NCBI GenBank assembly: GCA_021796215.1
Contig: JAJYOK010000020.1
Coordinates: 1 to 57,684, forward strand
Origin: Bacteroidota bacterium
GTDB taxonomy: Bacteria > Bacteroidota > Ignavibacteria > UBA10030 > UBA8401
DNA length: 57,684 nucleotides
Direction: 5' to 3'
Below, in pieces: positions 46,101 to 54,788 of the stretch. Position 1 is the stretch's first letter. Every line of letters begins with the position of its first letter. A program made the translations under genes and the position numbers. The notes beneath the pieces are model-generated. The model worked only from the letters and a program-made list of their open reading frames with translations. It did not search any database and was not told where the DNA came from.

Positions 46101-46650
46101 AGAGAATTACGGCCGCGGCAGCTTCAAACAAAAAATACCGCGCAAAACGTTTCGCCTTCTCGAAAGAAATAGTCCGGCGAAAATCGAGAGAGGAAGACGC
46201 CGCACGCAAATCTGAAAACGATGCGTCAATCAATTCCAGCGAGTAGCGCGGCGAAGATTGATGCTCTTCAAAAATTTCAAGAATATTCCGCAGACGGTCT
46301 TTAATTTCAGGAAATGAGTCGCCGACTTTTTCCGCAATTTCTTTTTCAGAAAGATTTCTAATGACACCGAATTTTTGCAGCAACGGAACAATGATGTACC
46401 ATCCTGCAAGCAATACAAATCCGGCAATTCCGAGAAAGAAAAAAGCTGTCCGCAGCGTTGTTCCAAAATGAACAATCATTTCTGCGAACGATGTCAGCGT
46501 TAAAAAAACGAGAACTGCGCCGGCAACAACGAGCGCTCCGAAGAGAATTTCCTCCCGGTAATACAACGCGCGCACTTGCGCGAGGCGTCGTTTCATCCCG
46601 TGATAAATCGGCGTGGAAGAAGAAATGTTATGCTCAGATTGATTCGACAT
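43159..46650 (-). CDS. DUF4175 family giant coiled-coil membrane protein
   Basis: 1163 residues. Two membrane helices lie near the N-terminus (about 36-58 and 66-95) and one more near 175. A predicted extracytoplasmic beta region follows (about 200-560, 'VDVVPDQSPTIAVTDPGKNL', 'DDFGFSSLRIAYRLVQSKYE'). The last 600 residues are a very Gln-, Met- and Glu-rich coiled coil with many heptads ('LQKETSRLRQNDSGQ', 'MQAQQQANKGIQQVQKSLSE'). DUF4175 proteins are found near DUF4159 and MoxR/VWA-type clusters in the FCB group; function is unknown, perhaps a large periplasmic scaffold. The DUF4159 gene lies upstream on the same strand. Confidence 0.85.
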   Translation of the reverse strand: MSNQSEHNISSSTPIYHGMKRRLAQVRALYYREEILFGALVVAGAVLVFLTLTSFAEMIVHFGTTLRTAFFFLGIAGFVLLAGWYIIVPLLQKFGVIRNLSEKEIAEKVGDSFPEIKDRLRNILEIFEEHQSSPRYSLELIDASFSDLRAASSSLDFRRTISFEKAKRFARYFLFEAAAAVILFSIPQLGFSSAAFRIAHYAEDFRPPAPFAFLIQPGNTEIVKDASVPIHISLQPLQAAVISSNLPKEIHLMTREEGITAFENITLRSDSAGEFSYTLPSVKQSTAYFASAKNVESEHYLISVTDRPIVRSLRIHITPPSYSRLPAQFLDENAGDVSALAGTVVRWEISVNKQMQKAAIVFNDGKAIGLNEHNGKFLASMKLLAPAVYHIALKDRDGISNSDPIDYKLDVVPDQSPTIAVTDPGKNLDVTDATQLPMQFSLHDDFGFSSLRIAYRLVQSKYEKPQEEFGYTSVPLPRENSASSAAIPQGDFQDEDVNFNWNLSPLGLVPEDVIEYHAEVFDNDAVSGPKMGKSETYLLRLPSLEEVFADADKGQNQSIDKMDESLKQAEELKKNLDDLSREMKANQNVDWQKQKTAEELAKKYQDLQKKVDDVNQRLQSSVDQLQKNNTLSPETLQKYMELQKMFQQINSPEFQQALKRMQDAMRNVSPEQLLQAMKQVQFSEEMFRQSIERTLNLLKRIQIEQKVDEMVKRADQLQQEQEQLQKETSRLRQNDSGQVSPNDKQKANDIAQRQEDINKQLQDLQKQLAELRKKMEEFPQEMPLQEMKKSEQAANDSSLEHSMQESAQQLHSMNMQQAMQAQQQANKGIQQVQKSLSEMQQQLFNNQMMETTNALRKATQNLLQLSEREEKLKNQAQSLDPNSRQFRENAQEQMNIQNDLNSVTNALMELSQKSFAVTPDMGKAIGQAMGNMNQALDALVQRNGAFATQNQESAMTSLNKAASLTEQSLEAMQQGGSSGSAGSLLQQLARLAGEQQSINMQTEQMGQGQGQGLTQQQMEQIGRLAAQQDAVRKSLEQLNKEAEESAQHQRILGDLDKIANDMKEVVKNMQQNNVNPNTIQQQQRILSRLLDAQSSMRERDYEQRRTSTAGVTPTRRSPAELQNENDVNQLRNDLLKAAEEGYSKDYQELIRKYYEALSKAKNP

Positions 46651-46686
46651 GAAAATTTATTTTACCGCGATGTCATAATAAAAGAA

Positions 46687-46758
46687 CCGGATTGATGGAT
46701 AGCTGGATTATTGAATTTTTGTCTCACATTCCATTCATCCACCAATTCATTAATCCAG
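46687..46758. repeat. GGATTGATGGAT inverted repeat, copy 3
   Basis: Left arm CCGGATTGATGGATAGCTGG (from 46687) and right arm of CCATTCATCCACC...AATCCAG (46728-46758), between the DUF4175 and DUF4159 genes. Confidence 0.6.
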
Positions 46759-46814
46759 ATTAAAAACTCATGCGACTCACAGAAACGTCAGACAGTTAAA
46801 AACGCCGTCAGACG

Positions 46815-47555
46815 TTATTGCGTGAGCGCCCAGACAAGAATATTTGCGCCGAAGCGTAATGCTTCCTGACGTTTTGCTTCCGGATCGTGATGTACTTCCG
46901 GATCATCCCAGCCGTCGCTCACATTCGATTCGGATGTATAAAAAACAACAAGCCGTCCTTTGTAAAAAATTCCGAGACCCTGCGGCGGCTTTGGCGGATT
47001 CTCATCCCAACTGTGTGTCTTGGGAACACCGTTCGGAAAGTCGTAGAGGCAATGATACAATCCGTACGAAAACGGAAGCTCAACCAATTCCTGATCGGGA
47101 AATACTTTTTTGATTTCGCGGCGGAATGATTTATCCATCCCGTAATCGTCGTCGGCGTAGAGAAAGCCGCCATGGCTGAGATACGAGCGAAGCCGCTGCA
47201 CTTCATAATCGGAAAAAGAAATGTTGCCGTGTCCGGTCATGAAAATAAACGGATACGAAAAGAAATTATCGTTGGAGATTTCCGTGAATTCATATTTCGG
47301 ATCAACATCAATGCCGGCGTGGTCATGCGCAAACTTGAGCACATTCGGCTCTTCCGTCGGATCGTTGTACCAATCTCCGCCGCCGGAATATTTCAGTCGT
47401 GCAATGCGAAATTGCGATTCAATGCGCTTCGTACCGCTTGCGGCAGGATTTTCAACTCGAAAAGAATTTCCAATCACAAAAGGATTTTGAACTTGTGCTT
47501 CGCTACCGCCGCAGCAAATCCCAAACAAAACCGAAATGATAACCAGCGTTTTCAT
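46815..47555 (-). CDS. DUF4159 domain protein, secreted
   Basis: 246 residues. A signal peptide (about 1-20) with two cysteines ('VLFGICCGGSEAQ') may be a Sec signal or an atypical lipoprotein signal. The DUF4159 domain (about 45-245) has 'RIARLKYSGGGDWYNDP', 'PFIFMTGHGNISFSDYEVQR', 'YLSHGGFLYADDDYGMDKSF' and 'SYGLYHCLYDFPNGVPKTHS'. It resembles glutamine-amidotransferase-like folds but lacks an evident catalytic triad. Its function is unknown; it commonly neighbours DUF4175 proteins. Confidence 0.85.
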   Translation of the reverse strand: MKTLVIISVLFGICCGGSEAQVQNPFVIGNSFRVENPAASGTKRIESQFRIARLKYSGGGDWYNDPTEEPNVLKFAHDHAGIDVDPKYEFTEISNDNFFSYPFIFMTGHGNISFSDYEVQRLRSYLSHGGFLYADDDYGMDKSFRREIKKVFPDQELVELPFSYGLYHCLYDFPNGVPKTHSWDENPPKPPQGLGIFYKGRLVVFYTSESNVSDGWDDPEVHHDPEAKRQEALRFGANILVWALTQ

Positions 47556-47742
47556 AATGAAAATTTACCCAAAACGTGAGGGAGAAGCAAGGTTGAACGA
47601 ATACTCTTCCGGTATGATCACTTCAAAATAATTTTTATAGATTTTCTTCTCCAACTCGCTTATATTACTTCAGAACAACAACTGATTTTTACGGTTCCTC
47701 TAAAAGCAAACCTCCCACATCACACCAAGGAGAAATCTGCTT

Positions 47743-49851
47743 ATGAAATGTTCGTATCTGTCATTTTTCTTTCTTTTTTCTGTTTCTCTCTTTTCACAAA
47801 CGCTCGATGTTCCCCCGCGTCCGGCGAACGCTCCGACCGGCAGCGCTTTTGCAGCAACGATTTGGTCGCTGCCGCGAACAGAGCGCGAAGATTCAATTTA
47901 CGCGCAGATCGTCAGCGGCAATGTTCCGAATTTCATGCGGACACTTGTGCCGATTACTTCGACCGCAATAATCAATGGCAAGTCGCACACAGCAACCTAT
48001 TACGTCATTCCTGATTACTGCGCAGTCGGCAGCAATGACGATTATTTCCTCATGCCGATGACACCGACGCTCGCTCAGCGTGTGGCAAATGCACTTCATT
48101 GCAATCTTCCGACAAAAAAAATGGTAGATCAGATTTATTCCGCCGCAGTGGTGAAACTTTCACCGTGGCCGATTCCTCCGACTGACACGATGATCACCGT
48201 TCCGGTTTTTTATACTCACAATCTTATGGTGAAATCTCAACGCGATTCTCAAATCACGGCGCATCCTCTCGGCGCGCTTGTTGGCGGTGATAAAAAAGAT
48301 GTCGTCATCACAAACAAGATCAACAATCCAACACCGACCGGAAGAGTTGCGATTTACGGCTGGCACCAGTTAAACGGAATTCCGATTCAGCCGCTGTACA
48401 CAGGGCACTTCGATTTTTATGCGGATTACAGCCACGGCATACGTTTGGTGCAGATGGCGATGAACATTGACAGCACTCCGACAACGATCACGAATGTTCT
48501 CGCCGATCCGGCGCTTTCAATTTTGCTGAGCGACGAAGGAACAATTCCGTTCGCAAAATATCCGGTGTCGGGAGCGATCACAATTCCGCCGCAGCCAAAA
48601 TCTTTCGGCATTATCAATGAAAGCAGTTCCTCGCTTCGTGTTCTCATCAGCTACAACAATGATACAACAAATTACACCGCGTATCTCAGCGCTGACGGAA
48701 TTTCGTTTGCCGATTCAGTTGAGCTTTCAAAAAACGATCCGGTCATTTCCGGACTTCAAAACGATTCGCTGTACTTCATTCGGTTGCGCGCACACAACTC
48801 CAGCGGTTATTCATTGTATTCCGAAGTTCTCGCAGGGATTCCTTCGGCAGAAATCCCTGCGGCAATCATCGTCAACGGATTTGACCGCGCATCAACCGGC
48901 AACACGTATAATTTCATCCGGCAGCACGGCACGGCGTTCTTTGCCAACAACCGCCGCTTTGCATCCGCCACAAACGATGCCGTCGTGAACGGGCTCATTT
49001 CACTTTCTCAATTTGAAATTGCCGATTGGATTTTGGGGGATGAAAGCACAGCAGACGAAACGTTCAGCACCGCTGAACAGGAAACTGTGAAAACATTTTT
49101 GAAGAACGGCGGAAAATTATTTGTTTCCGGCTCAGAAATCGGCTGGGATTTGGATTACAAAGGTTCCGCTTCCGACAAAGCTTTTTATGGACAATATTTG
49201 AAGGCACAGTTCGTTGCCGACAATCCCGGCGGACAAGTCGGCGTGTATTACAATGCGGCACCGGTTGCCGGTGAAATCTTTGGCGGCATGAGTGTAATGA
49301 GTTTCGACAATGGAACACACGGCACAATCAATGTAAAATATCCCGACGTTATCAATGGAATCAACGGCGGCATAAACTGCCTTGCGTATTCCGGTGTTGC
49401 TTCAAGCATTGCCGGAATAAGTTTCGAAGGAATTTTTCCCGGCGGAACATTGGCAGGCAAAGTTGTGAATCTGGGAATTCCGTTTGAAACATTTTATCCT
49501 GATTCAGTGCGGGCGGCAATAATGAATCGTGTGCTCTCTTTTTTCGACTCACCAACAACCGTCAGCCGCGCAGGCGAAACTGTGCCTGAGCAATTCTCGC
49601 TCGAACAAAATTTTCCAAATCCGTTCAATCCGACGACACATTTACGGTTCAGGATTCCGGTTTCGGGCTTTGTGACATTGAAAGTATTTGATGTGCTTGG
49701 AAGAGAAATTGCAACGCTGGTGAATGAACAAAAATCAGCGGGAATATATGAAATGATTTTTGATGGAAGCATGTTCTCAAGCGGTACATACATTTACCGG
49801 CTTGAAAGCCAGCACTTTTCCGAGTCGCGCATGATGACACTTCTCAAGTAA
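47743..49851 (+). CDS. Secreted T9SS cargo protein with FnIII-like and amidotransferase-like domains
   Basis: 702 residues. Signal peptide (1-20, 'FFLFSVSLFSQT'), a unique N-terminal region (to ~285), a fibronectin-III-like domain (about 285-375, 'SYNNDTTNYTAYLSADGISF') and a domain starting 'IPAAIIVNGFDRASTGNTYN' that contains 'TFLKNGGKLFVSGSEIGWDL', reminiscent of the xanthan-lyase-associated amidotransferase-like domain. A type IX C-terminal sorting domain ends the protein ('FSLEQNFPNPFNPTTHLRF', 'DVLGREIATLVNEQKSAGIY'). It is exported across the outer membrane by T9SS; enzymatic activity is not established. AAGGAGAAA sits before the ATG. Confidence 0.8.
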   Translation: MKCSYLSFFFLFSVSLFSQTLDVPPRPANAPTGSAFAATIWSLPRTEREDSIYAQIVSGNVPNFMRTLVPITSTAIINGKSHTATYYVIPDYCAVGSNDDYFLMPMTPTLAQRVANALHCNLPTKKMVDQIYSAAVVKLSPWPIPPTDTMITVPVFYTHNLMVKSQRDSQITAHPLGALVGGDKKDVVITNKINNPTPTGRVAIYGWHQLNGIPIQPLYTGHFDFYADYSHGIRLVQMAMNIDSTPTTITNVLADPALSILLSDEGTIPFAKYPVSGAITIPPQPKSFGIINESSSSLRVLISYNNDTTNYTAYLSADGISFADSVELSKNDPVISGLQNDSLYFIRLRAHNSSGYSLYSEVLAGIPSAEIPAAIIVNGFDRASTGNTYNFIRQHGTAFFANNRRFASATNDAVVNGLISLSQFEIADWILGDESTADETFSTAEQETVKTFLKNGGKLFVSGSEIGWDLDYKGSASDKAFYGQYLKAQFVADNPGGQVGVYYNAAPVAGEIFGGMSVMSFDNGTHGTINVKYPDVINGINGGINCLAYSGVASSIAGISFEGIFPGGTLAGKVVNLGIPFETFYPDSVRAAIMNRVLSFFDSPTTVSRAGETVPEQFSLEQNFPNPFNPTTHLRFRIPVSGFVTLKVFDVLGREIATLVNEQKSAGIYEMIFDGSMFSSGTYIYRLESQHFSESRMMTLLK

Positions 49852-49906
49852 TTTTGAACTAATTCACCGTAGTGCAAAGATGATTTTGTTAAAAAACCAG
49901 AGCCGT

Positions 49907-49963
49907 CATTCCCGCGAAAGCCGGAATCCATAGGATGAATGCCCGATAAGAACATTCGGGCAT
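49907..49963. repeat. Hairpin pair: CATTCC-type plus CCCGA/TCGGG copy 2
   Basis: CATTCC...GGAAT around GCGAAAGC (49907-49925), then ATGCCCGA, 9-base loop, TCGGGCAT (49939-49963). The second hairpin is a covarying relative of the one at 43022-43048. It lies between two T9SS cargo genes. Confidence 0.7.
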
Positions 49964-50027
49964 GATGTTCTGCTGTTTTTTTGAGGCTTTCTCATTTTGC
50001 GTAACTTCTGCTACTTGAAAGATCACT

Positions 50028-51377
50028 ATGAAAAAAATTCTTCATGCTGCACTTCTGATTTTCCTTCTCCCTTTCTTCACTTCAGCGCAAATCTCCTCAT
50101 CAGCAATTCAATCAATGATTGACAGCGTATCGCTTTCCAATCTCACAACACATATTGAAATGCTGCAAGCCGCCGGAGGCAACTGGTCGCGCGTAAATTT
50201 TACACCGGGAAATGATAGCGCGGTGGCGTACATCAATCGCTCGTTCGACGCGATGCCATTTTTAGATTCTGTTGCGCTCGACACGTTCTTCATTCCGTCG
50301 GCAACGCCGCCGCTGGATGTTCAGCCGCTCGCAAATGTCGTTGCTACGATCAATGGAACAAAAGATGCAGGCATGATGTACGTCATCGGCGCACATCTCG
50401 ACTGCTCGGCAAGCAGAATGGGATCGTCTGTCTGGAACGCGCAGTGGAAAACTTTGCACGCACCGGGTGCAGACGATAACGCCACTGGTGTTGCCGCATT
50501 GTTGGAAGCGGCACGGATTTTAAGCGATACATCGTTTGGATTCCACAGCGATTACACATTGAAGTTCGTCGCATTCGGCGCGGAGGAACAAGGACCGGCA
50601 TACAGCGATCATCATTTTGGCAGCCGGCATTTTGCATCAGCCGTAAAAGCGAGCAATGAAATTCTTCTTGGTGTGATCAATCTCGACATGATCGGATACA
50701 ACGATTCATATTTTTATCAATCAATTATTGCCAACGAAGCGTCGGTTTCATTGTGGAGATCATTTCTTGCGGCAAATGATTCGTTCAACATCGGGTTAGG
50801 ATTAAATCATGCGGAATATGCCGTTGACCCCGGCGCAAGCTGGAGCGATCACGCTTCATTTTGGGAAAATGGCTTTCCAGCAATTTGCTTGATTGAATAC
50901 GCGCCGCCGTGGATTAACGGCACGTTCTACAAAGCGAATCCGTACTACCACACGTCGTCCGATACGTTCGAAACGGTCAACATGGAATTGGTGAAACGCA
51001 TTACGCAGGCAACGGTTGCAATGACGGCAACAATGAATTCAACTATCACGGGAATTTCTGCAGAAAAAATTTCCTCTCAGCAGCCGACTTCTTTCGTATT
51101 GAGCAATTATCCCAATCCGTTCAACCCGTCAACAAAAATCAGGTTTGAGATTCCGGCTTCGGGGTTTGTAACATTGAAAGTGTTTGATGTGCTTGGAAGA
51201 GAAATTGCAACGTTGATAAATGAGAGAAAAGCTTCGGGCATCTACGAAGTAAATTTTTCCGCCGGAGGCGGATCCGCCCCTGGCGGAGACGGAAGCGCAC
51301 TTGCAAGCGGCATTTATTACTATCGCTTACAAACCGGAAATTCTGTTTTAACAAAGCGCATGGTGCTTCTTAAATAG
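50028..51377 (+). CDS. Secreted M28 family zinc peptidase with T9SS sorting domain
   Basis: 449 residues. Signal peptide (about 1-20), then an M28 aminopeptidase domain with zinc ligands visible in 'YVIGAHLDCSAS' (His), 'HAPGADDNATGVAALLEAAR' (Asp), 'AFGAEEQGPAYSDHHFGSR' (Glu-Glu) and 'LGVINLDMIGYN' (Asp); a final His is expected in 'NPYYHTSSDTFETV'. A C-terminal T9SS sorting domain (about 360-449, 'LSNYPNPFNPSTKIRFEIP') directs secretion or surface attachment. A 30-bp palindromic element is inserted in frame within this domain, adding 'SAGGGSAPGG' between 'VNF' and 'DGSALASG'. The frame and the final 'KRMVLLK' are intact. Confidence 0.92.
   Translation: MKKILHAALLIFLLPFFTSAQISSSAIQSMIDSVSLSNLTTHIEMLQAAGGNWSRVNFTPGNDSAVAYINRSFDAMPFLDSVALDTFFIPSATPPLDVQPLANVVATINGTKDAGMMYVIGAHLDCSASRMGSSVWNAQWKTLHAPGADDNATGVAALLEAARILSDTSFGFHSDYTLKFVAFGAEEQGPAYSDHHFGSRHFASAVKASNEILLGVINLDMIGYNDSYFYQSIIANEASVSLWRSFLAANDSFNIGLGLNHAEYAVDPGASWSDHASFWENGFPAICLIEYAPPWINGTFYKANPYYHTSSDTFETVNMELVKRITQATVAMTATMNSTITGISAEKISSQQPTSFVLSNYPNPFNPSTKIRFEIPASGFVTLKVFDVLGREIATLINERKASGIYEVNFSAGGGSAPGGDGSALASGIYYYRLQTGNSVLTKRMVLLK
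51258..51287. repeat. 30-bp twin-hairpin element in a T9SS sorting domain
   Basis: Two perfect 15-base hairpins: TCCGCC-gga-GGCGGA and TCCGCC-cct-GGCGGA. Deleting exactly these 30 bases restores the protein text 'EVNFDGSALASG', which aligns with 'EMIFDGSMFSSG' of the neighbouring T9SS protein. Confidence 0.9.
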
Positions 51378-51493
51378 GATTTTGTAGAAATTTTTTAGTA
51401 CACTTTGCTGTTCTGTAAGTGGAACATCACGCCGAGGCGTGCATGGATTCCGCAAGAGCAGGATGATGCATTCACAAAAGGAAGGATTGTACA

Positions 51494-53968
51494 ATGAAGT
51501 TCTTTGAGAGATGGATTGTTCTGGGGATATGTGCACTGGCTGCCGCTCAGTTTGGCTTTGCGCAGTCGTTGTTTGAAGACCACACCAGCGGCGAAGCGCG
51601 AGACCGAACGTATCATGTCGTGCATTACAAAATTCAGGTGTCGTTTGACGAAGCGAAGAAGGAAGTCTTCGGCACGGTCACGACAACACTTGTGCCGTTT
51701 CTGCCAAGCCTTCGCACCGTACAGTTCGATGCGGAAGATATGACAATCAAACACGTGACGATGAATAAAAAAGAACTTCACTTCACAGTTGAACCAAAAA
51801 AGCTGGACATTGAATTGGACAAACCGTATTCCTTCAATGATACACTCACCATCACGACAGAATATTCCTGCATTCCGAAAAAAGGATTGTACTTCATTCA
51901 ACCCGATTCCGCTTACCCGAACAAACCGCATCAAATCTGGTCGCAGGGCGAAGACATGGACAATCATTTCTGGTTTCCATGCTACGATTTTCCGAATGAT
52001 AAAGCGACATGCGAAATGATCGCCACTGTGCGCGACAATTACACGGTGCTTTCCAACGGTAAACTTCTCAGTGTCACGGAAGACAAGAAACACAAAACGA
52101 AAACTTTTCACTGGGGAGAAAGCAAGCCGATTTCTTCCTATCTCATTATGATCGCCGCCGGCGAGTACAGCATTCTTGAAGACCACGCCGGCAAACTTCC
52201 GGTTGACTATTATGTGTACAAAGGACAGGAAAAAGACGGGCGCGTTTGCTTTGCGGAAACTCCGAAGATGATTCAATTTTTTGAAAGCAAAATCGGTTTC
52301 CCGTACGCGTGGGAGAAATATGCGCAAGTTGAGATTGCCGATTTCATGTACGGCGGAATGGAAAATGCTTCTGCAACAACACTCATTGACAATCGTACGG
52401 TGTACGATGCGCGTGCCCGCGTTGACTATTCAACGCCGACGAGTCTTATTGCACACGAGCTGGCGCATCAATGGTGGGGCGACGTCGTTACGTGTAAAGA
52501 CTGGCGTCACATTTGGCTGAATGAAAGCTTCGCCAGCTATTTCGATCCGCTGTATCATGAATACACACGCGGCGAAGATGAATTTGATCTCGAAATGTAC
52601 AACGACCAGGAAGCGGGAATCCGATCTGATAACTTTGTGGGACGAAAGCCGATCGTCAGCCCCGGCACGTACGTGGCAAATATTTATCCGCGCGGAGCGG
52701 CGGTGCTGCACATGCTTCGTTTCGTGCTCGGCGATACGCTGTTTTGGCGGGCGCTTCATCATTACATTATCAAAAATCAATTCACGCCGGTCGAAACGAA
52801 TGATTTGAAAATTGCCATCGAAGAAGCAACGGGACAAAATTTATATTGGTTTTTCGACGAGTGGGTGTACAAAGCCGGCTATCCGGATTTTCATGTGTCA
52901 TACACGTGGAGCGATTCTGCGAAAGCAATTTTCCTCACCGTGAAGCAAGAACAAAAGATGGACAGTCTCACCGGCGTGTTCAGAATGCCTGTTGATATTG
53001 AAATCACAACGTCGAAAGGCGCAGCGACGACGCGTGAAAAAATTCTCACTGCCGATACGACGTACGTCATTCCGTGTGCTGAAAAACCAACTCTTGTTAT
53101 CTTTGACAAAGGCAATTGGATTCTCAAAGAATTGCACTTTGAAAAGCCGCTGAATGAATGGAAGTATCAGGCACAGTTTGCCGAAAATCCGATCGATCGT
53201 ATTCGCGCGCTTGATGATCTTTCAATGGAATCCGACACAGCAGGAATAATTCAACTTATCTGCAAATCCGCAGAAACGGATCCGTTCTATGGCGTTCGAC
53301 TGGAAGCGGTGGACGTGCTTCCCCGCTTTGTCGTAAAGAATGAAGAAACAAAATTAACAATAAAAGAAGCGCTTCTTGCCGCAAGCAAAGACAACAATCA
53401 AAAAGTGCGCAGTGCCGCCGTCTTTCAGCTTGGCCACTACAAAGGCGATGATGTGCTTACCGAACTTCGTCATGCCATGGAAACAGATTCAAGCTATGGT
53501 GTTATCGCTTCTGCAATTCGCGCGTATGCGGAAACGGATTCTGCACACGCGGTGGAGGTGATCACTCCTTTCCTCAACACTGCATCATACCTTGATGTCG
53601 TTGCGAGCGCCGCATTCGAAGCGCTTGCGCCATTCGATTCTTCACAAGCGGTAAATCGCGCACTGGAACGCGTGCGATACGGGGCGCCGCCGCGAGGAAG
53701 ATTTGCAGCGTTGAATATTCTTTCGCGTTACGGAAAAAATAATCCCGCCGTGCTCAAGGCTCTTGCAGATTTGCTCGATGACAAAACACCGTTCATCCGC
53801 CGCGTCGCTATTCGCACTTTGGGAAATATTGGCGATGCAAGCGTTTTGCCGGCACTGAAAAAAATGGCATCGTACAAGGAAGACAGCACATTGGAAGAAG
53901 CGGCACAAGCTTCGATTGAAAAGATCAAACACAGAATGGAAAAAACGGAAACGGAACACCCGAAGTAA
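51494..53968 (+). CDS. M1 family aminopeptidase with C-terminal HEAT-like repeats
   Basis: 824 residues. Signal peptide (1-24, 'ALAAAQFGFAQS'). The gluzincin motifs are complete: 'YGGMENASATTLIDNR' (exopeptidase GxMEN), 'LIAHELAHQWWGDVVTCKDW' (HExxH near 321-325) and the third zinc ligand in 'IWLNESFASYFDPLYHE'. From about 560 on there are helical repeats ('EALLAASKDNNQKVRSAAVF', 'RRVAIRTLGNIGDASVLPAL') of the HEAT type. It probably degrades peptides in the periplasm; there is no T9SS domain. GGAAGG precedes the ATG. It belongs to a run of secreted peptidases. Confidence 0.93.
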   Translation: MKFFERWIVLGICALAAAQFGFAQSLFEDHTSGEARDRTYHVVHYKIQVSFDEAKKEVFGTVTTTLVPFLPSLRTVQFDAEDMTIKHVTMNKKELHFTVEPKKLDIELDKPYSFNDTLTITTEYSCIPKKGLYFIQPDSAYPNKPHQIWSQGEDMDNHFWFPCYDFPNDKATCEMIATVRDNYTVLSNGKLLSVTEDKKHKTKTFHWGESKPISSYLIMIAAGEYSILEDHAGKLPVDYYVYKGQEKDGRVCFAETPKMIQFFESKIGFPYAWEKYAQVEIADFMYGGMENASATTLIDNRTVYDARARVDYSTPTSLIAHELAHQWWGDVVTCKDWRHIWLNESFASYFDPLYHEYTRGEDEFDLEMYNDQEAGIRSDNFVGRKPIVSPGTYVANIYPRGAAVLHMLRFVLGDTLFWRALHHYIIKNQFTPVETNDLKIAIEEATGQNLYWFFDEWVYKAGYPDFHVSYTWSDSAKAIFLTVKQEQKMDSLTGVFRMPVDIEITTSKGAATTREKILTADTTYVIPCAEKPTLVIFDKGNWILKELHFEKPLNEWKYQAQFAENPIDRIRALDDLSMESDTAGIIQLICKSAETDPFYGVRLEAVDVLPRFVVKNEETKLTIKEALLAASKDNNQKVRSAAVFQLGHYKGDDVLTELRHAMETDSSYGVIASAIRAYAETDSAHAVEVITPFLNTASYLDVVASAAFEALAPFDSSQAVNRALERVRYGAPPRGRFAALNILSRYGKNNPAVLKALADLLDDKTPFIRRVAIRTLGNIGDASVLPALKKMASYKEDSTLEEAAQASIEKIKHRMEKTETEHPK

Positions 53969-54026
53969 AATGTCTTCCTCCTCCCGAATACTGTACTAAG
54001 GGAGAACAAATCATACCTCCGGAGTG

Positions 54027-54107
54027 TTGGATAGTTGGATTATTGGATTGATGGATGAGTAAATTGAAAATTTCCATTATTCCAATAATCCATTAATCCA
54101 CAAATCC
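54027..54107. repeat. GGATTGATGGAT inverted repeat, copy 4
   Basis: Left arm ATTATTGGATTGATGGAT (within 54027-54058) and right arm CCAATAATCCATTAATCC (within 54070-54107); this is the best-preserved copy. Confidence 0.7.
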
Positions 54108-54130
54108 TTTATCCATTCGTTTTGAGATTT

Positions 54131-54691
54131 ATGTCAGACACAATTCACGTCCTTGGAATCTCCGGAAGCCTCCGCAAAGGCTCATATAACACAGCACTTC
54201 TTCGAGTCGCAGAAAAATCGCTGCCAGAGGGAATGACGTTCGAACACTACGATCTTTCACCGATTCCGCTTTATAACGGAGATATTGAAGCCGCCGGATT
54301 TCCCGAAGCTGTTCAGCATTTCAAATCGCGGATTGCTGCCGCCGATGCTCTTCTGATTGCAACACCGGAGTACAATTATTCCCTCTCCGGCGTTTTAAAG
54401 AATGCCATTGATTGGGCATCACGCCCGGTAAAAACTTCGCCGTTGAACGGCAAACCGCTGGCAATAATGGGCGCCGGCGCAAGAATGGGAACATCGCGCG
54501 CACAATATCATCTCCGGCAAATTGCAGTGTTCACCAACATGTTTCCGCTTAATAAACCGGAAGTAATGGTGCAGAACGCTTTCCAAAAATTTGACGCGAA
54601 TGGAAATCTTCTTGACGAAGAAATTCGAAAGCAGGTTCGCGAACTGCTTGAAGCCTTGCAAGCGTGGACACTTCGTTTGAAAAATGGATAG
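54131..54691 (+). CDS. NADPH-dependent FMN reductase family protein
   Basis: 186 residues from the ATG at 54131; three codons upstream is another ATG that is less likely. Flavodoxin-like fold with FMN phosphate loop 'VLGISGSLRKGSYNTALLRV' and the flavin/nicotinamide loop 'LLIATPEYNYSLSGVLKNAI'. 'PLAIMGAGARMGTSRAQYHL' completes the family pattern. These enzymes reduce quinones, azo compounds, chromate or flavin; the substrate is unknown. A strong terminator (54717-54766) follows. Confidence 0.92.
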   Translation: MSDTIHVLGISGSLRKGSYNTALLRVAEKSLPEGMTFEHYDLSPIPLYNGDIEAAGFPEAVQHFKSRIAAADALLIATPEYNYSLSGVLKNAIDWASRPVKTSPLNGKPLAIMGAGARMGTSRAQYHLRQIAVFTNMFPLNKPEVMVQNAFQKFDANGNLLDEEIRKQVRELLEALQAWTLRLKNG

Positions 54692-54716
54692 TGAAATGAA
54701 ATCGTGCGTACAGTAA

Positions 54717-54766
54717 AAACCCGCTCTCCACTTATCGCGCGAAATGCGCAACGGGAGAGCGGGTTT
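54717..54766 (+). terminator. Strong rho-independent terminator
   Basis: 13-bp stem AAACCCGCTCTCC (54717-54729) with GGAGAGCGGGTTT (54754-54766), an inner GCGC/GCGC hairpin, then ATTTTTT. It serves the FMN reductase and, from the other strand, the convergent gene. Confidence 0.9.
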
Positions 54767-54788
54767 ATTTTTTCAGAACGGGGTTTTC

